The notes: a model not told the origin generated them from the letters alone. Numbered from the stretch's first letter, positions 33,001 to 43,564 are shown. The stretch is DNA of 64,000 nt from Helianthus annuus (GCF_002127325.2 NC_035437.2:171743378-171807377); one strand, 5' to 3'. Translations and numbers: made by a program.

Positions 33001-35422
33001 CATTTTGCATTTTAAATTTATATAAATGAAATAGCATGTTAAGTTGTCAACTATCAAATAACATTACCAAGTTTATCCTCTATCAATTATAAATATACTT
33101 CTTTGGTAAAAATACTCATCACGAGATTTTCAACCCATTTCCTTCTAAGGTAGTTTTTTATTTGACCTGTTTGATGTATCAACGATAAAATTGCCACCTC
33201 TTGATAGTAACTTATTAAGTCGTTAATGAACTCCATGGTCAAGTATACGAGTAATCATATATTCATATTGATTGTTATGACTAAGATTTACAAGCTAGAT
33301 ATTTGTTATCATTGCAGGAAAAGCAAAAATCTAAAGTGCACGAAAAGCTTGACAAGCTCCCTAAGGAGAAGCTGTTTGAGTTTTGTGATCTGCTTGACGT
33401 ACCAATTACCAGAACCACTGCAAAAAAGGTTTGTTTGGTACTTTGGTTATTTTGTTATTCTAAGTATCCGCTCTCAAGTTTTCAAAAGAGTTAACGCTTT
33501 TGTGATATTTATGTGTGTGTTTATATATTAATTGTTAAAACGAACGATGTCCATACTAAAAAAGTTTTGCCATAGCTAATCGCTTCATCACATCTATAGT
33601 TGTCTATTCTGACCCATTTTTGCACGCAGGAAGAGGTTATTGCAAAACTAATTGCCTTTTTGTTGATTCCACATGCCACAACTAGTGTGTTGCTTGCAGA
33701 GAAAGAACAGGCAAGTCATATCGGCCTTAACTTCAAAAATTGTTTGCATACTATTATCATCTCTTAGACCATCTCCAACTATTGCCCCAAAAATACCAAA
33801 ATGGTGTAACACTATTCATCACACCGAATTTTCATAATTCACAGATTTATTTAATATTTAAGGAAAAAGGAAAAATAATTTATAATAGAGTAAAGTACAC
33901 GGATGGTCCCTATGGTTTATCAAAATTTTGGATATGGTCCCTAGCTTTCTGAAAATACAAAAATGGTCCCTGGGGTTTGCACTTTGTAATGCACCCAGTC
34001 CCCAACTTTGCCAAAAGTCACATGGATGGTCCCTGTGGTTTGCACTTTGTAACGCATTTAGTCCATAACTTGGACCTGCTGAATCCTTTAGATTTGTTGG
34101 CTGGGGACTAAATGTGTTACAAAGTGCAAACCACAGAGACCATCCGTGTACTTTTGGAAAGCTAGGGACCTTATCCAGAATTTAGGTAAACCACAGGGAC
34201 CATCTGTGTACTTTACTCTTTATAATAAGTATACTATTAAAGCAATCTCTTTATTTTTAAAATAAATTTATCATTCAATTATAATTGTTATTAAACTTAA
34301 AGTGAATATTTAACTATTTTAGTAAATACGATTATACAAAATAAGAATTGTCTGTTTTGAGTTTGATGAATATAATTATTTTGTTGAAAATTTGAAACAT
34401 ATATGTAAATGTAAGTTACCTGGTGTAAAAGAATTTGATGCATACATTGGATTGAAATGAATTTGGTGCAAGCAAATGTTCTTTCTACGCTAAATAGTGT
34501 AAATATATGGTGAATACATTTGAAATTCTCTTTATATGTGCATGTTTTCAGTCAAGCAAAGGCAACAAACGCAAGAGGGTGAACAAAAAAAGTGCATCAA
34601 CTTCTGAGACTACACCTTCAAAAGTCTCATCAAAGGTACAGTCTCTTGTTTGCAAATGCCAAATGGTTATCTTGAAAAAAACTTACTTTTGCTGACGTGG
34701 CATTTTTGCAAAAGCAGAAAAGTAGAAGTAAAAGTAAAAGTGTATCTAAAGAACAAAAGGGAACTCCAGAAACCGAAGACTCAGAAGAAGAACAAGAGGA
34801 TGGAAACAATGAACATCAGGACGTGAATGGCGGGTCCGCAAAATCTGAAAGCGAAGAAGAACATGTGTCTGAACCTGAATCTGTGGAAGAAGACAGTAAG
34901 AAGCGCAAACGGGATTCTAAAAAACCTCCTTCCAAGACCGAATCAGCTTCAAAAAGTAAATCCAAAAAAGAAGCGACACCAAAGAAATCTCATCCTGCAA
35001 AATCTGAAAGCGAAGAACATGTGTCTGAACCTGAATCTGTGGAAGAAGACAGTAAGAAGCGTAAACGGGATTCTAAAAAACCTCCTTCCAAGACGGAATC
35101 AGCTTCAAAAAGTAAATCAAAAAAAGAAGCAACGCCAAAGAAATCTATTCCTCAAAAGAAAACTCCAACTGCAACCGGTTCATCTGCAATTCAGTCAAAA
35201 TCCAAGGATCAAAGTGACAGTCAACCTCCGACAAAGACTTTTTCACCTACAACTCAGTCAAAATCAAAGGATGAAAGTCAACCTCCGACAAAGACTTTTT
35301 CTAGGAAGAAAAAAAATCATGTGGCTGATGAGAAGACTTTGACTTCCAAAGAGAAAACTGGTAAATTAAATTGTTGATTTTAGAATTACTGTTTCTAGCA
35401 ACCAACCTCATTGATATATGCT

Positions 35423-35469
<47 letters not shown>

Positions 35470-36657
35470 ATTCTGTGTTGTTTCAAAGAAGTTGATGTAC
35501 ACTGTTCGTTTCTTTTGTAGAAGTGAAAAATGCCGAGAAAGAGAAGGAGACACCAAAAGAAAAAGAGCTAGAGCCTAGTGATGATGAACTCAACACTGCA
35601 ACATGTGAGATCCTTAAAGAAGCTGATCTCAATACGGTAAGAATCAGTTGCATTAGTTCATTGAAAAACATTTAATATTAATTTGATTATAATATTTGAA
35701 GTAACTAACAATCTATTCTTTTTACTATAATCTTTTTAGGTTTTCCTACTATTTTAGTGACGCTTTTGTTTTTTCAATTGTACAGTTTTGTATTTGTATA
35801 ATCAAATTATCCACTAACTAAAATTTATATATAGACAGAGAGAACATGAAAGAGGGATATATAAGCTAACATTTATCTGTTGATAAATAAATAAAAAAGA
35901 AATATATATAAATAAAAAAAGAAATATATTTCTTGGGCCATAAATAGGTTGCTGAATACTAACATGACAACAAACAAATTATTACCTTGATCTGAGCATT
36001 GATTATGTTGCATTTTCTTCCTTTATTTTGCAGGTAACCTTTATGGACATTCTCAAAATGCTTAGTAAGCACTCTCCACTCTCATTTTAAACATTATAGT
36101 TTTGCATTTAGCTAGTAGAGGTGACAGTATTGATCCATATAGAAAATAGGTTGATTTGCGCTGTTTTTTTTTTTAATCTTTAACGGTTAATCGGGTTAAG
36201 CTAAAGGATTTACTTAGATTCTTAAAACCTTCTATTTTTTTATTTAATACACTTCTGATTTTCGTCATCATAAAAGTTAGTTTTTGTTATTGTAGTCGAC
36301 ACTAATCATCTATTAACAAAATAAAGAATAAAAGTTGAAAATAATCGGAGTCTTTTTGATTGACCATTTTACAATTTTTTAGTTTGGACTCTTAATAAAA
36401 CAATAACGGAAGTTTACTCGTAGCCAGACCTGTTGACCACCCTTGTACACCATTTTTTTATATTTGACCATGTCCTTATAGTAGAAAAAGTTTTGGTAAT
36501 ATCTGATGTCATGTTTTTTTTCCCTTCAGACAAGCGATTCAATACCGATCTCACACCAAGAAAGGCGACTTTAAAATCCATTGTCAAGGAAGAACTTGCC
36601 AAAATGGCCGCTGAAGAAATTGAAGCTGAGGAAACCGGAAAAGAAGCATCAGAGTAG
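30041..36657 (+). CDS. DEK: DEK domain-containing chromatin-associated protein
   Basis: Eleven coding exons: 30041-30574, 30685-30718, 31998-32080, 32579-32638, 33318-33428, 33630-33710, 34552-34635, 34718-35360, 35521-35636, 36034-36064, 36530-36657. They total 1905 nt (634 aa), all in frame. Residues 1-178 form an acidic, Lys/Glu-rich, disordered tail. About 179-300 form the conserved DEK core with SAP/SAF-box-like sequence (LPKEKLFEFCDLLDVPITRT, then EEVIAKLIAFLLIPH). About 330-545 are a Ser/Lys-rich linker with basic nuclear-localisation-like patches such as KKRKRDSKK, including a near-perfect 51-residue tandem duplication. About 562-625 form the DEK_C domain (DDELNTATCEIL through RKATLKSIVKEEL). 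DEK proteins bind DNA and histones and influence chromatin topology, transcription and splicing; the nuclear role here follows from the family. Intron 6 has a GC donor (GCAAGT) and intron 7 ends in a tandem AAG-CAG acceptor. Confidence 0.93.
32221..32480. mobile_element. hAT-type MITE in DEK intron 3 (260 bp)
   Basis: Perfect 12-bp terminal inverted repeat CTATGCAGTTAA / TTAACTGCATAG and perfect 8-bp duplication ATAGATAC (32213-32220, 32481-32488). The interior is full of CCGATATATCAC / GTGATATATCG words. Non-coding. Confidence 0.88.
32904..33204. mobile_element. Degenerate hAT-type MITE in DEK intron 4
   Basis: The left end AAAGGTGGCAAAATG and the right end read inward AAGAGGTGGCAATTTT form a terminal inverted pair of the widespread GAGGTGGCAAAATGGG class. 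Internal ACAGGTCAAAACGGG resembles the family. No clean 8-bp duplication could be placed, so the limits are approximate. Confidence 0.55.
33763..33887. repeat. Left half of a MITE with ACCATCTCCAAC end
   Basis: TTAGACCATCTCCAACTATT followed by GCCCCAAAAATACCAAAATG is the typical left end of a common plant MITE. No matching right end is present in the intron. It leads into the target site of foldback element D. Confidence 0.4.
33888..34218. mobile_element. Mutator-like foldback element D in DEK intron 6
   Basis: A 331-bp foldback: left end GAGTAAAGTACACGGATGG, right end complementary (GTGTACTTTACTC). Perfect 9-bp duplication TTTATAATA at 33879-33887 and 34219-34227. Interior modules are GGTCCCTGTGGTTTGCAC and TTTGTAACGCATTTAGTCC. 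Confidence 0.9.
34842..35150 (+). repeat. In-frame tandem duplication inside DEK exon 8
   Basis: About 150 nt starting GCAAAATCTGAAAGCGAAGA is repeated from about 34998 (copy 1 has one extra GAA codon). Both encode SESEEEHVSEP or SESEEHVSEP, then SVEEDSKKRKRDSKKPP. The near-identity suggests a recent duplication. It keeps the frame and doubles the basic/acidic linker module. Confidence 0.9.
35425..35467. repeat. (TC)n microsatellite in DEK intron 8
   Basis: About 21 TC units located about 55 nt upstream of the exon 9 acceptor. It could act as an extended polypyrimidine tract. Confidence 0.9.
36121..36450. repeat. Possible decayed MITE in DEK intron 10
   Basis: The left sequence AGAGGTGACAGTATTGATCC and the right sequence GACCTGTTGACCACCCTTG resemble hAT-MITE heads, and GGTTAATCGGGTTAAG is inside. 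The ends do not pair well and no duplication is seen. Confidence 0.3.
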
Positions 36658-36927
36658 TCGTGTTGAAAATCACCTACACAACAGAGGGCAGAATTGGTAT
36701 TTTCTATTAATCTTTTAGTTCTTGCCATCATGTAGTGTTGGGTCTCTTTTAATCATCTGTAATCTATTGTTAGATAAACAAGTTTATGTTCAGTTCACAA
36801 AAAACCTTGTTAAGTGATAGGGGTAGTGGATGCTTAAGCTATTTTGTATGCATGAATATAAATTTTAGGCATCTTTTTGCTTTTTATGGATGTTTTTACT
36901 TCACTTGGTGTGTTGGTTTTGGCTTTT

Positions 36928-36928
<1 letters not shown>

Positions 36929-36960
<32 letters not shown>

Positions 36961-37760
36961 AAATGTAAACTTCATTAAAACACAAGCTGCCCAACCAAGA
37001 ACAACATTACAAATTTACAAATTTACACCAATCTGTCCAAGACGTAGCATTTCCTATAGTTCTAGCTGTATACCACAAAAAACCAATCTTTTTAACCTCG
37101 CCAAAAAGATGATCTAATTTGACCTCTTTGTTCTTGAACCTAGCCTCATTTCTCGTCCTCCATATAGCCCAGCAACCAATTCTAATCAAGCCATTAGAAC
37201 CTCCTCCTTCTTCCCATCCAAACCCACATGATTATGGATCTCAATGAGATCTCTAAAGGAGAATACCACCAAGTTCTGGCACTTGCACCATTTACTAATG
37301 AGAATCCAGAGCATCGACGCATCGACGCAAAATAGCAAGACGTGAAGAGATGTTCAACACTCTCTTCCCCATCTTTGTATAACCCACATGACGTGCTACC
37401 ATCTCCGATATTTCTTCTTTTTAGAGCATCCAATATAGCAATTTTACCCATTTCCGCCCTCCAAATGAATATGTTGCACTTCTTTGGGACCCACTTACAT
37501 CGCTCGGGAACATACGTATCCGATCGAATCCTGCTTTTGTCAAGAAGTCTCCTGACCGAATTTGCGCTGAAATCTTTTTCTCCTCCGTATTCAACCCCGT
37601 TCCACTTCCACTCATCGTTGTATTGATTCAACTTCACCTGTAACAGAATTGAGCACAAAGCCACCAGCTCGTTGATTTCCACTTCAGTCGAAACCGGTCT
37701 CTTTCATCTCCGGTTATACCGAATATCATCATTCCAATTTCCCACACAGACACTGACCTT
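36929..37760 (-). mobile_element. 5'-truncated L1-type LINE (3' end with poly-A)
   Basis: The + strand T-run at 36930-36959 is the poly-A tail of a - strand retroposon. Upstream in sense (37682-37007) the frame encodes the zinc-binding C-terminal domain found after LINE reverse transcriptases: CKWVPKKCNIFIWRAEMGKI, then CGLYKDGEESVEHLFTSC, ending WAIWRTRNEARFKN. The frame is interrupted at about 37190. The reverse transcriptase core itself is absent. The 5' truncation point is approximate. It sits about 270 bp downstream of the DEK stop, in opposite orientation. Confidence 0.8.
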
Positions 37761-37764
37761 GCAA

Positions 37765-38866
37765 TCTTTAACCTCCTCTTATTTAGTTGTGCGACATACA
37801 CTAGTAAGTGTATCGTATATTAACTGTCTACCTAACTAATTGCATGCCGATATTGTTCATCGATCAATCAGTCTCTTTTTGAACATCTATTCAAACGGGC
37901 TCTTGATTACTCCTTTCATCAGGTCTTTATCTGTCAATGCTTTCCAAATCCTCGTCTCATAACCGTCAAAATGGATTTTCGGTCAACCCCATGTGCCTTT
38001 TTTGGCTACAATTCTTTACATCAGGGGTAACGATTCCTTGATGATGATATCAAGCCATTTTCTATTTGTGGTTAATATCTCTAATCAAATAACTCTTTCC
38101 ATCATAAGTACATGTTTAAGCATGTATTAAACTAATCAAATAACTCTTTCCATCATAAGTACATGTTTAAGCATGTATTAACAACATATTATGTTGAGTA
38201 TGTTAAAAGCCTACCATCATCGCCTTCATTAATATGCTAAAGGATTTTAACAAAATTCGACGACCTTGGTAGCTCAATAAAACTCAAATATATTGCATCC
38301 TTATAGAAAGTAAGAGGCATTGGTGGGTGAAGACCCAAAGTAATAAACTATACTAAGTTTCTGTTCCAATCTATTATGACAAGTTATGAATCACTATAAA
38401 GTGATTATTTGCTCACGTCTCATGCCACCAGTTGCCCAAAATTGATCTTTGATCTCTAGAACATGAATAACTTGAATATATAAACTGAATGTATGAGTGG
38501 GATGATTACAAATGAGAAATCAAAGCCCTATTTATACTAGTCCAGCAGGTGCGAGCGAATAGGCATGTCCTTTGATGAATCGTTGCGTCTGTTGATGTGA
38601 GATGTTTGCCGCCATCTTGAAGGGTCGCGTCTCCTGGAGGTATCAATCCATTTAGATTGTAGGTTATTATCTTTTGCCTTGTTACATTCAGTCCTCGCAC
38701 TTGTATACTTAATCTATTTACAATTCAAACTAACTAATAAGTAATTACTAGACAACCCTTGTACTTAGGATCATAGTCACAAAATTCGCTCTAAAAGAGG
38801 CGAATTTTGTTTTGGTACGTTTTGTACCATACGGAATTCGTATGCGTATAAGAAGCTTTTCAAGGC
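37765..38866. other. Intergenic DNA with a 51-bp direct duplication
   Basis: Nothing coding is recognised. A 51-bp segment beginning CTAATCAAATAACTCTTTCC is exactly or nearly exactly duplicated at 38081-38131 and 38132-38182. A small hairpin ACAAAATTCGC / GCGAATTTTGT lies at 38778-38809, followed by GGTACGTTTTGTACC. Confidence 0.6.
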
Positions 38867-38871
38867 CCTAA

Positions 38872-39169
38872 GACTGTGGGGTATGGTGGGCTTGGGTTGG
38901 GGCATGGGTTGGGGCATTTGTTGACACGTGGAATGGGAAAAAAATGGAAAAAAAAACTCACGCCCATGGGGTATGGTGGGGCTTGAGTTAGGAGCTTGGG
39001 TTGGGGGCATGAGTTGACACATAGCCATTGAGAGCCTGCCATGTCACCTTGCTAGCCCGCCCCACGCCCGGCTTCAAACCCACGAAAAAGGGGCCACGCC
39101 CAAACCCATGCCCACCCGGGGTGGTGGCTTGGGCGTTTTCAGCCCACCCACGCCCAAACCCCCGCAGTC
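38872..39169. mobile_element. Tourist-like MITE at the 3' end of the NLR relic (298 bp)
   Basis: Left end GACTGTGGGGTATGG; right end read inward GACTGCGGGGGTTTGG; TAA flanks both sides (38869-38871, 39170-39172). The GC-rich interior is built of GGGCTTGGGTTGGGGCATG words and their complements. It lies 10 bp beyond the stop of the resistance-gene relic and interrupts its remaining LRR-coding sequence. Confidence 0.75.
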
Positions 39170-39178
39170 TAAAATAGA

Positions 39179-40915
39179 TTATATTTTGAACTCCATGACT
39201 GATGAAGCACCTTGAACCAGTCTTCTCAACACGCCACTATCACATTCGGATACTTCTAGAATATTCAATGAAGGTAGTGCGTAAAGTGACACTTCTACCA
39301 AACTAGGACAGTTTTCTATAAGAAGCTTTTCAAGGCATGGAAATATCACGACTCCAATATCAGTTGACCATACTTCCAACCTCTTCATATTTCGTAATTC
39401 TAGAATTTCAAGCGAACTGAATGCAAGACCGGTCCCAATTAACTCAAGACCAATAGGTATCACCTTATCCATGTCTTCTATAAACAACTTTTTAAGTGAC
39501 GCTAGTTGCGCAAGTGGTGGTAAAGATGTACAGTTTTTACAGCCACGTAGAGACACGCTAAGCAGACTAAGAAACGATGTATCCCCAACCCAATTAGGAA
39601 ACTCTATACCCCCATATGACACTATTCCAAGCTTTATCAAACTATCACTATGAGGCTTCAACACATCAAGGACCTCCTTTTCAAGAGATTCGTTTCTCGA
39701 ATCATCAAACACGACACTCCATTCTAGTTCTAACTCGCTCAGCCTTTTTTGCGAAAAGTTTGCCTCACATGCATGCACCGCCATTTCCACTTTTTCCAGC
39801 CCCTTGATGCGAGTCTTCCCATGAAGATTTGTGAGGTCTTTAAGCTCGGTTATTGCAAGGCCATTATCTCCTCCGATAATAATCTTGGAGAGAGTCTGTA
39901 AGCTTTTCAACTCGCCAATCCCTAAGGGTATCTTATTTAAAAGCGGAGTATCCCTAATATCCAGATGCCGCAAGTTTTTAAGCTTTGAGAAGTTGATAAG
40001 AAACTTACTTAAACATTCACATCCAAAAACAATTAATGTCTGTAAGTTGTAGAGATTGCTGACATTTTCCGGTAAATGTGTGATTTTGGTACCGAACGTA
40101 TGTTGAGAAAATAAAGACACAGCAACGTCATGTGAAAGAATCTGCATATGATTTAGATGACCGCGACCCAACTTTTTGAGCAATTGCACCTTTCTGGTTG
40201 TCATTATAATTTTACTTCCAGGTGCACACGCGTGAAATGGGCTCACTAGGGTCACCCAATCCTCATAACTCTCACTCCAAACATCATCTAATACCATTAA
40301 AAATCTTTTCTCCTTAAGTTGATTATTAAGAGCTACTTGAAGCAGATTTAAATCTGCAAATTCCTCCTTTTCCACCTCCTTCACATATTGTAAGATAACT
40401 TTGCTTATATTAAAGATATCAAACTGATCAGACACACAAACCCAAGCCATGAGTTCAAAGTGCTTCTTAACTTGCTCATCGTCATACAAAAGTCTAGCTA
40501 GAGTGGTTTTGCCTAACCCGCCCATACCAACTAACCCTAGACCGATTTTCTCCTTTTCTAGATCTTGTAACTTGGTGGTAATAGTGTCTAACTTGTGATG
40601 CATTCTCTGACTTAGTGATAGATTTGTGCAACAAGTTGGGACGAGGAGCCTTTTTACCTTAGCTTCTGTTGCCAGATCATTAAGTACGTGGTAAGCCAAA
40701 TGTTGGACACCATTGAGCCAGTTTTGAACAGCTTCCTGGGTTATCTCCTTTTGAGAAGCATCGGTAAGGAGAGCCTGGATCTGGTGGGTCTGTGTCCTCT
40801 TTAGTTTCTTCAGCTCTGACTGGATTCCTTGGGACCGTTCGATTTTCTTCAAGGCTTCAGAAGACAGCTTCTCAATAACAGGTTTCAGGAGTTCAGAGAC
40901 AATGATTTCAGCCAT
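39179..40915 (-). CDS. Truncated CC-NB-LRR (RPP13-like) resistance-gene relic
   Basis: A single open frame of 578 aa from ATG 40915. Residues 1-120: Rx-type coiled-coil (MAEIIVSELLKPVIEKLSSE start). P-loop GMGGLGKTT at 130-138, kinase-2 LMVLDDVW at 206-213, RNBS-B GSKIIMTTR at 233-241. Then SLFSQHTFGTK (about 268-277) runs straight into leucine-rich repeats (LPENVSNLYNLQTLIVFGCE onward), so GLPL, ARC2 and the MHD motif are missing. The linker before the P-loop is also about 60-70 residues shorter than usual. The LRR region ends early at MEFKI followed by TAA, where relatives continue. NLRs act as intracellular immune receptors; without ARC2/MHD a normal ADP/ATP switch is unlikely, so this is probably a pseudogene or a helper/decoy fragment. 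Intronless. Foldback element E lies 235 bp upstream of its ATG. Confidence 0.85.
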   Translation of the reverse strand: MAEIIVSELLKPVIEKLSSEALKKIERSQGIQSELKKLKRTQTHQIQALLTDASQKEITQEAVQNWLNGVQHLAYHVLNDLATEAKVKRLLVPTCCTNLSLSQRMHHKLDTITTKLQDLEKEKIGLGLVGMGGLGKTTLARLLYDDEQVKKHFELMAWVCVSDQFDIFNISKVILQYVKEVEKEEFADLNLLQVALNNQLKEKRFLMVLDDVWSESYEDWVTLVSPFHACAPGSKIIMTTRKVQLLKKLGRGHLNHMQILSHDVAVSLFSQHTFGTKITHLPENVSNLYNLQTLIVFGCECLSKFLINFSKLKNLRHLDIRDTPLLNKIPLGIGELKSLQTLSKIIIGGDNGLAITELKDLTNLHGKTRIKGLEKVEMAVHACEANFSQKRLSELELEWSVVFDDSRNESLEKEVLDVLKPHSDSLIKLGIVSYGGIEFPNWVGDTSFLSLLSVSLRGCKNCTSLPPLAQLASLKKLFIEDMDKVIPIGLELIGTGLAFSSLEILELRNMKRLEVWSTDIGVVIFPCLEKLLIENCPSLVEVSLYALPSLNILEVSECDSGVLRRLVQGASSVMEFKI

Positions 40916-41149
40916 TCTTCCTTTTAGTTTATGGTGATTTTGTAAGCAAACATATATGTGAATGGAATTATGAGAGTATGGTGGTAACTGGTAAGGAAGA
41001 CAGAATTCCAGCTATTGTTTATAGTTCCTTCCTTCCACTTGATAGTAAATATTTATATTTTAAAATGGCAACCGACTTTCCTTTGTCTAGAAAAAGCATC
41101 TTTTGTTTGGCATCTTACCACCCCACTTTACTTTATCAAAAAATAATAA

Positions 41150-41496
41150 GAGTTAAATACCATTTTAGTTGTGATTTTGGGCAATTTTGCTATTTTAGTC
41201 CAAATAATTTCACTTGTTATCATTTTAGTTCACTAGGTTAACTTCGTTTATTTTTTATGTTAGTTAGAAGGGTAATTCGATCATCTTATATGGTCGAATC
41301 GTCATTCTAGTTAACAGAATTACATATAAAATGACCGAAATGCCCTTTTAGTTAACAGAATAAAGGGATGGAGTTAACCCAGTGGACTAAAATGACAATG
41401 TTTAAAACTTTTTGGACTAAAATGACAACGTTTCAAACCTTTGGACTAAACTGGCAAAATAAACCAAACCACAAGTACTAAAATGGTATTTAACTC
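41150..41496. mobile_element. Mutator-like foldback element E upstream of the NLR relic
   Basis: A 347-bp foldback: left end GAGTTAAATACCATTTTAGT, right end its complement (ACTAAAATGGTATTTAACTC). Perfect 9-bp duplication AAATAATAA (41141-41149, 41497-41505). The arms differ from A-D (TGATTTTGGGCAATTTTGC, TTAGTCCAAATAATTTCAC). Confidence 0.9.
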
Positions 41497-41594
41497 AAAT
41501 AATAATATGTTATAGAATACCAAGAGCGGTGTGTACTGCCACGTGGAAGAATATCAGCCGTTGTTTTTCGATAAGTGTTCATTTTTGATGGTAA

Positions 41595-42050
41595 CTAGTC
41601 TTAACACCCCGCGTTGCAGGGCCGGGATGGGACGTAAGACCGTATTACAACGTTGCAGGGTCGGGGCATAAAAGTGTGCTAAGTAGCAACCAAACCACAA
41701 CCAAAACCGGGATAAAACATAAAACAAAAACACGAATTGTTAACACCAAGTGGCTTACGTGACGTAAAACTTATCAAACACCATGCAAAATAGCAACCGA
41801 ACGAAATAAAATTAAAGGACCAAATGTGACCATCAAACATTATGCTAAGTAGCAACCAAATGATGAACAAATTCAGAGAAAAAAAAATGTAAAACAAAAA
41901 CTCATAAAAAACTAACTTATTTAGCTTTTTATGACAAAATTACAAAAAATAAAAAAATAAACTTGTAAAACAAAAATAGAAAAAAAACCTAAAGCTAAAA
42001 AAACACCAAAACACAAACCACACAAAAGACGAAATTATGTTACTATTTAT
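41595..42050 (-). mobile_element. Helitron-like 3' end on - strand
   Basis: On the - strand CCTGCAACGCGGGG (hairpin, about 41621-41608) is followed by TGTTAAGA and CTAG (41598-41595), then T. A second, similar AACGTTGCAGGGTCGGGGC block lies at 41650-41668. The right limit is unknown; the AT-rich DNA to 42050 contains AGTAGCAACCAAA repeats and no gene. Confidence 0.5.
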
Positions 42051-42165
42051 CTAAGATGTGATGAATTATTAATAGATATATATCAATGCATGGACCGTTG
42101 GATTGGAATATAGTGGAGGAATATGGACTATCAATAGAGCATAGTCGGCCATTTCTGGGTTTATT

Positions 42166-42549
42166 TATCTCACTTGTGGTTGAGTGGTAGGAGATTTGGG
42201 TTTTCTGATAGAGACTTAAATTCATAGTAGAGTGGATATATGCAATAAATGATTTGAACTAGGTCTTGTGTGAGATTGTCAGTTCGATTCCCAAGCCCAA
42301 CCGGGTTTTCGTCCCACCGTGTGTTACGCTAGAGAGTTCTGCTCTTGTGGTGGCACAATGACTGTCAAGTGGTAGCCGACGGTATGGTTTTCCGGGGGAA
42401 CGCCCAAAAAAGCCAAACTTTAAAGCCAGCGTGGACACGGTTAAGACAACATAGTCTGACCAGAGTGGGAGAATACGGGGCTCTCCGATTTGGAGAGTGT
42501 GATAACCTTATACATGAAGTTCACCATTCAAAAAAAAAAAAAAAAAAAA
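42166..42549 (+). mobile_element. tRNA-type SINE with poly-A tail
   Basis: TGGTTGAGTGGT (42177-42188) is a good Pol III A box, 11 nt from the proposed start. GTTCGATTCCC (42282-42292) is a good B box. A 20-nt poly-A ends the unit (42530-42549), and GTTTATT occurs on both sides (42159-42165, 42554-42560) as a short target duplication. The A-to-B spacing of about 100 nt is much longer than the ~35-45 nt usual for tRNA-derived SINEs, so the head may be a composite. Confidence 0.6.
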
Positions 42550-42560
42550 CTAAGTTTATT

Positions 42561-43564
42561 GAAGGATAAAATTAGCACTACTTAAATAATCATTTGCTAG
42601 TGGGATTTTCTCACGTTAACCAAAAATTCGGTTATTCTCATACCAGTCTGTTGTAGTACCGATATTTGCTAGAGTGGCTGAAGAGAAAAATAAAGTCTCT
42701 ATATACAAAAAGAAAATCAAGATCTGTCTTACATCATTTATAAACCATACAATTTCGATACCGGTGTCGAAGTACTTCGGATGGTCAAGAATTCCGCAAC
42801 CTCCCACATATGCAATGATTTACTTTAAAAATAGAAAAAAAAAAAAAAAAAAGCTTCTCTGATTCAAACCTGTGACCTTTAAAAGAGTTGAGGATAAGAA
42901 TTTAACACTAGAACACTCTTAAAACAAGTTAGTATGGGTTTACCCTAATGCATAGGAAAGTAAAAAAAAAACATAAAATGTGTATAAAGAAAAAACTGAC
43001 ATGTGTATTCAAAAAAGATAAATTGAAACTTTAAAAAAAAAGAAAGAAACCACAAAATGATAAAAGAATACACAGTGGGTAAACATGAGTGTTAAATGAA
43101 ATGACCAAAGTCATGAGGTGTAATATATAATATAAATATTACCTTTTCACGTCGTACGTTGTGGCGCGTTCGAAACGTAAAGTAACTTTAATTTATACCG
43201 TCAAATGAAAAGTAGAATATTTGACCCCACTCGGTTTGGAGGAAAATTTAGTCGAAATGTATACCAACTGAAAACGTACAGAGAAGGTATGAAAACGTAA
43301 TATAATTGTGTAGACTCGTGTCCAAAAAACAAAAGTTTACATCGAAACAGAACAACTTGAATTTATACCCACACGTACATAGAAATACACACGCAAAAAT
43401 AGTATTTTCAAAGTAAAGGAACGAAAGGGTGAACTCAAAATATCGTTAAGTTGAGGGGGTCCAAATGATATATCACAAAGTTTTTAAACACTGCGACAAA
43501 TTAGTTTTTAAAAAAGAAATTATCGAACGAAAGTTATTGCAGAAAATTAAGTTAGTAAAAAACT
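42561..43564. other. Unassigned AT-rich intergenic DNA
   Basis: No gene recognised. A poly-A run at 42834-42852, followed by GATTCAAACCTGTGACC (the complement of a B-box-like GGTTTGAATC), hints at another degenerate retroposon on the - strand. 42950-43560 holds poly-A-rich words only. Confidence 0.35.
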
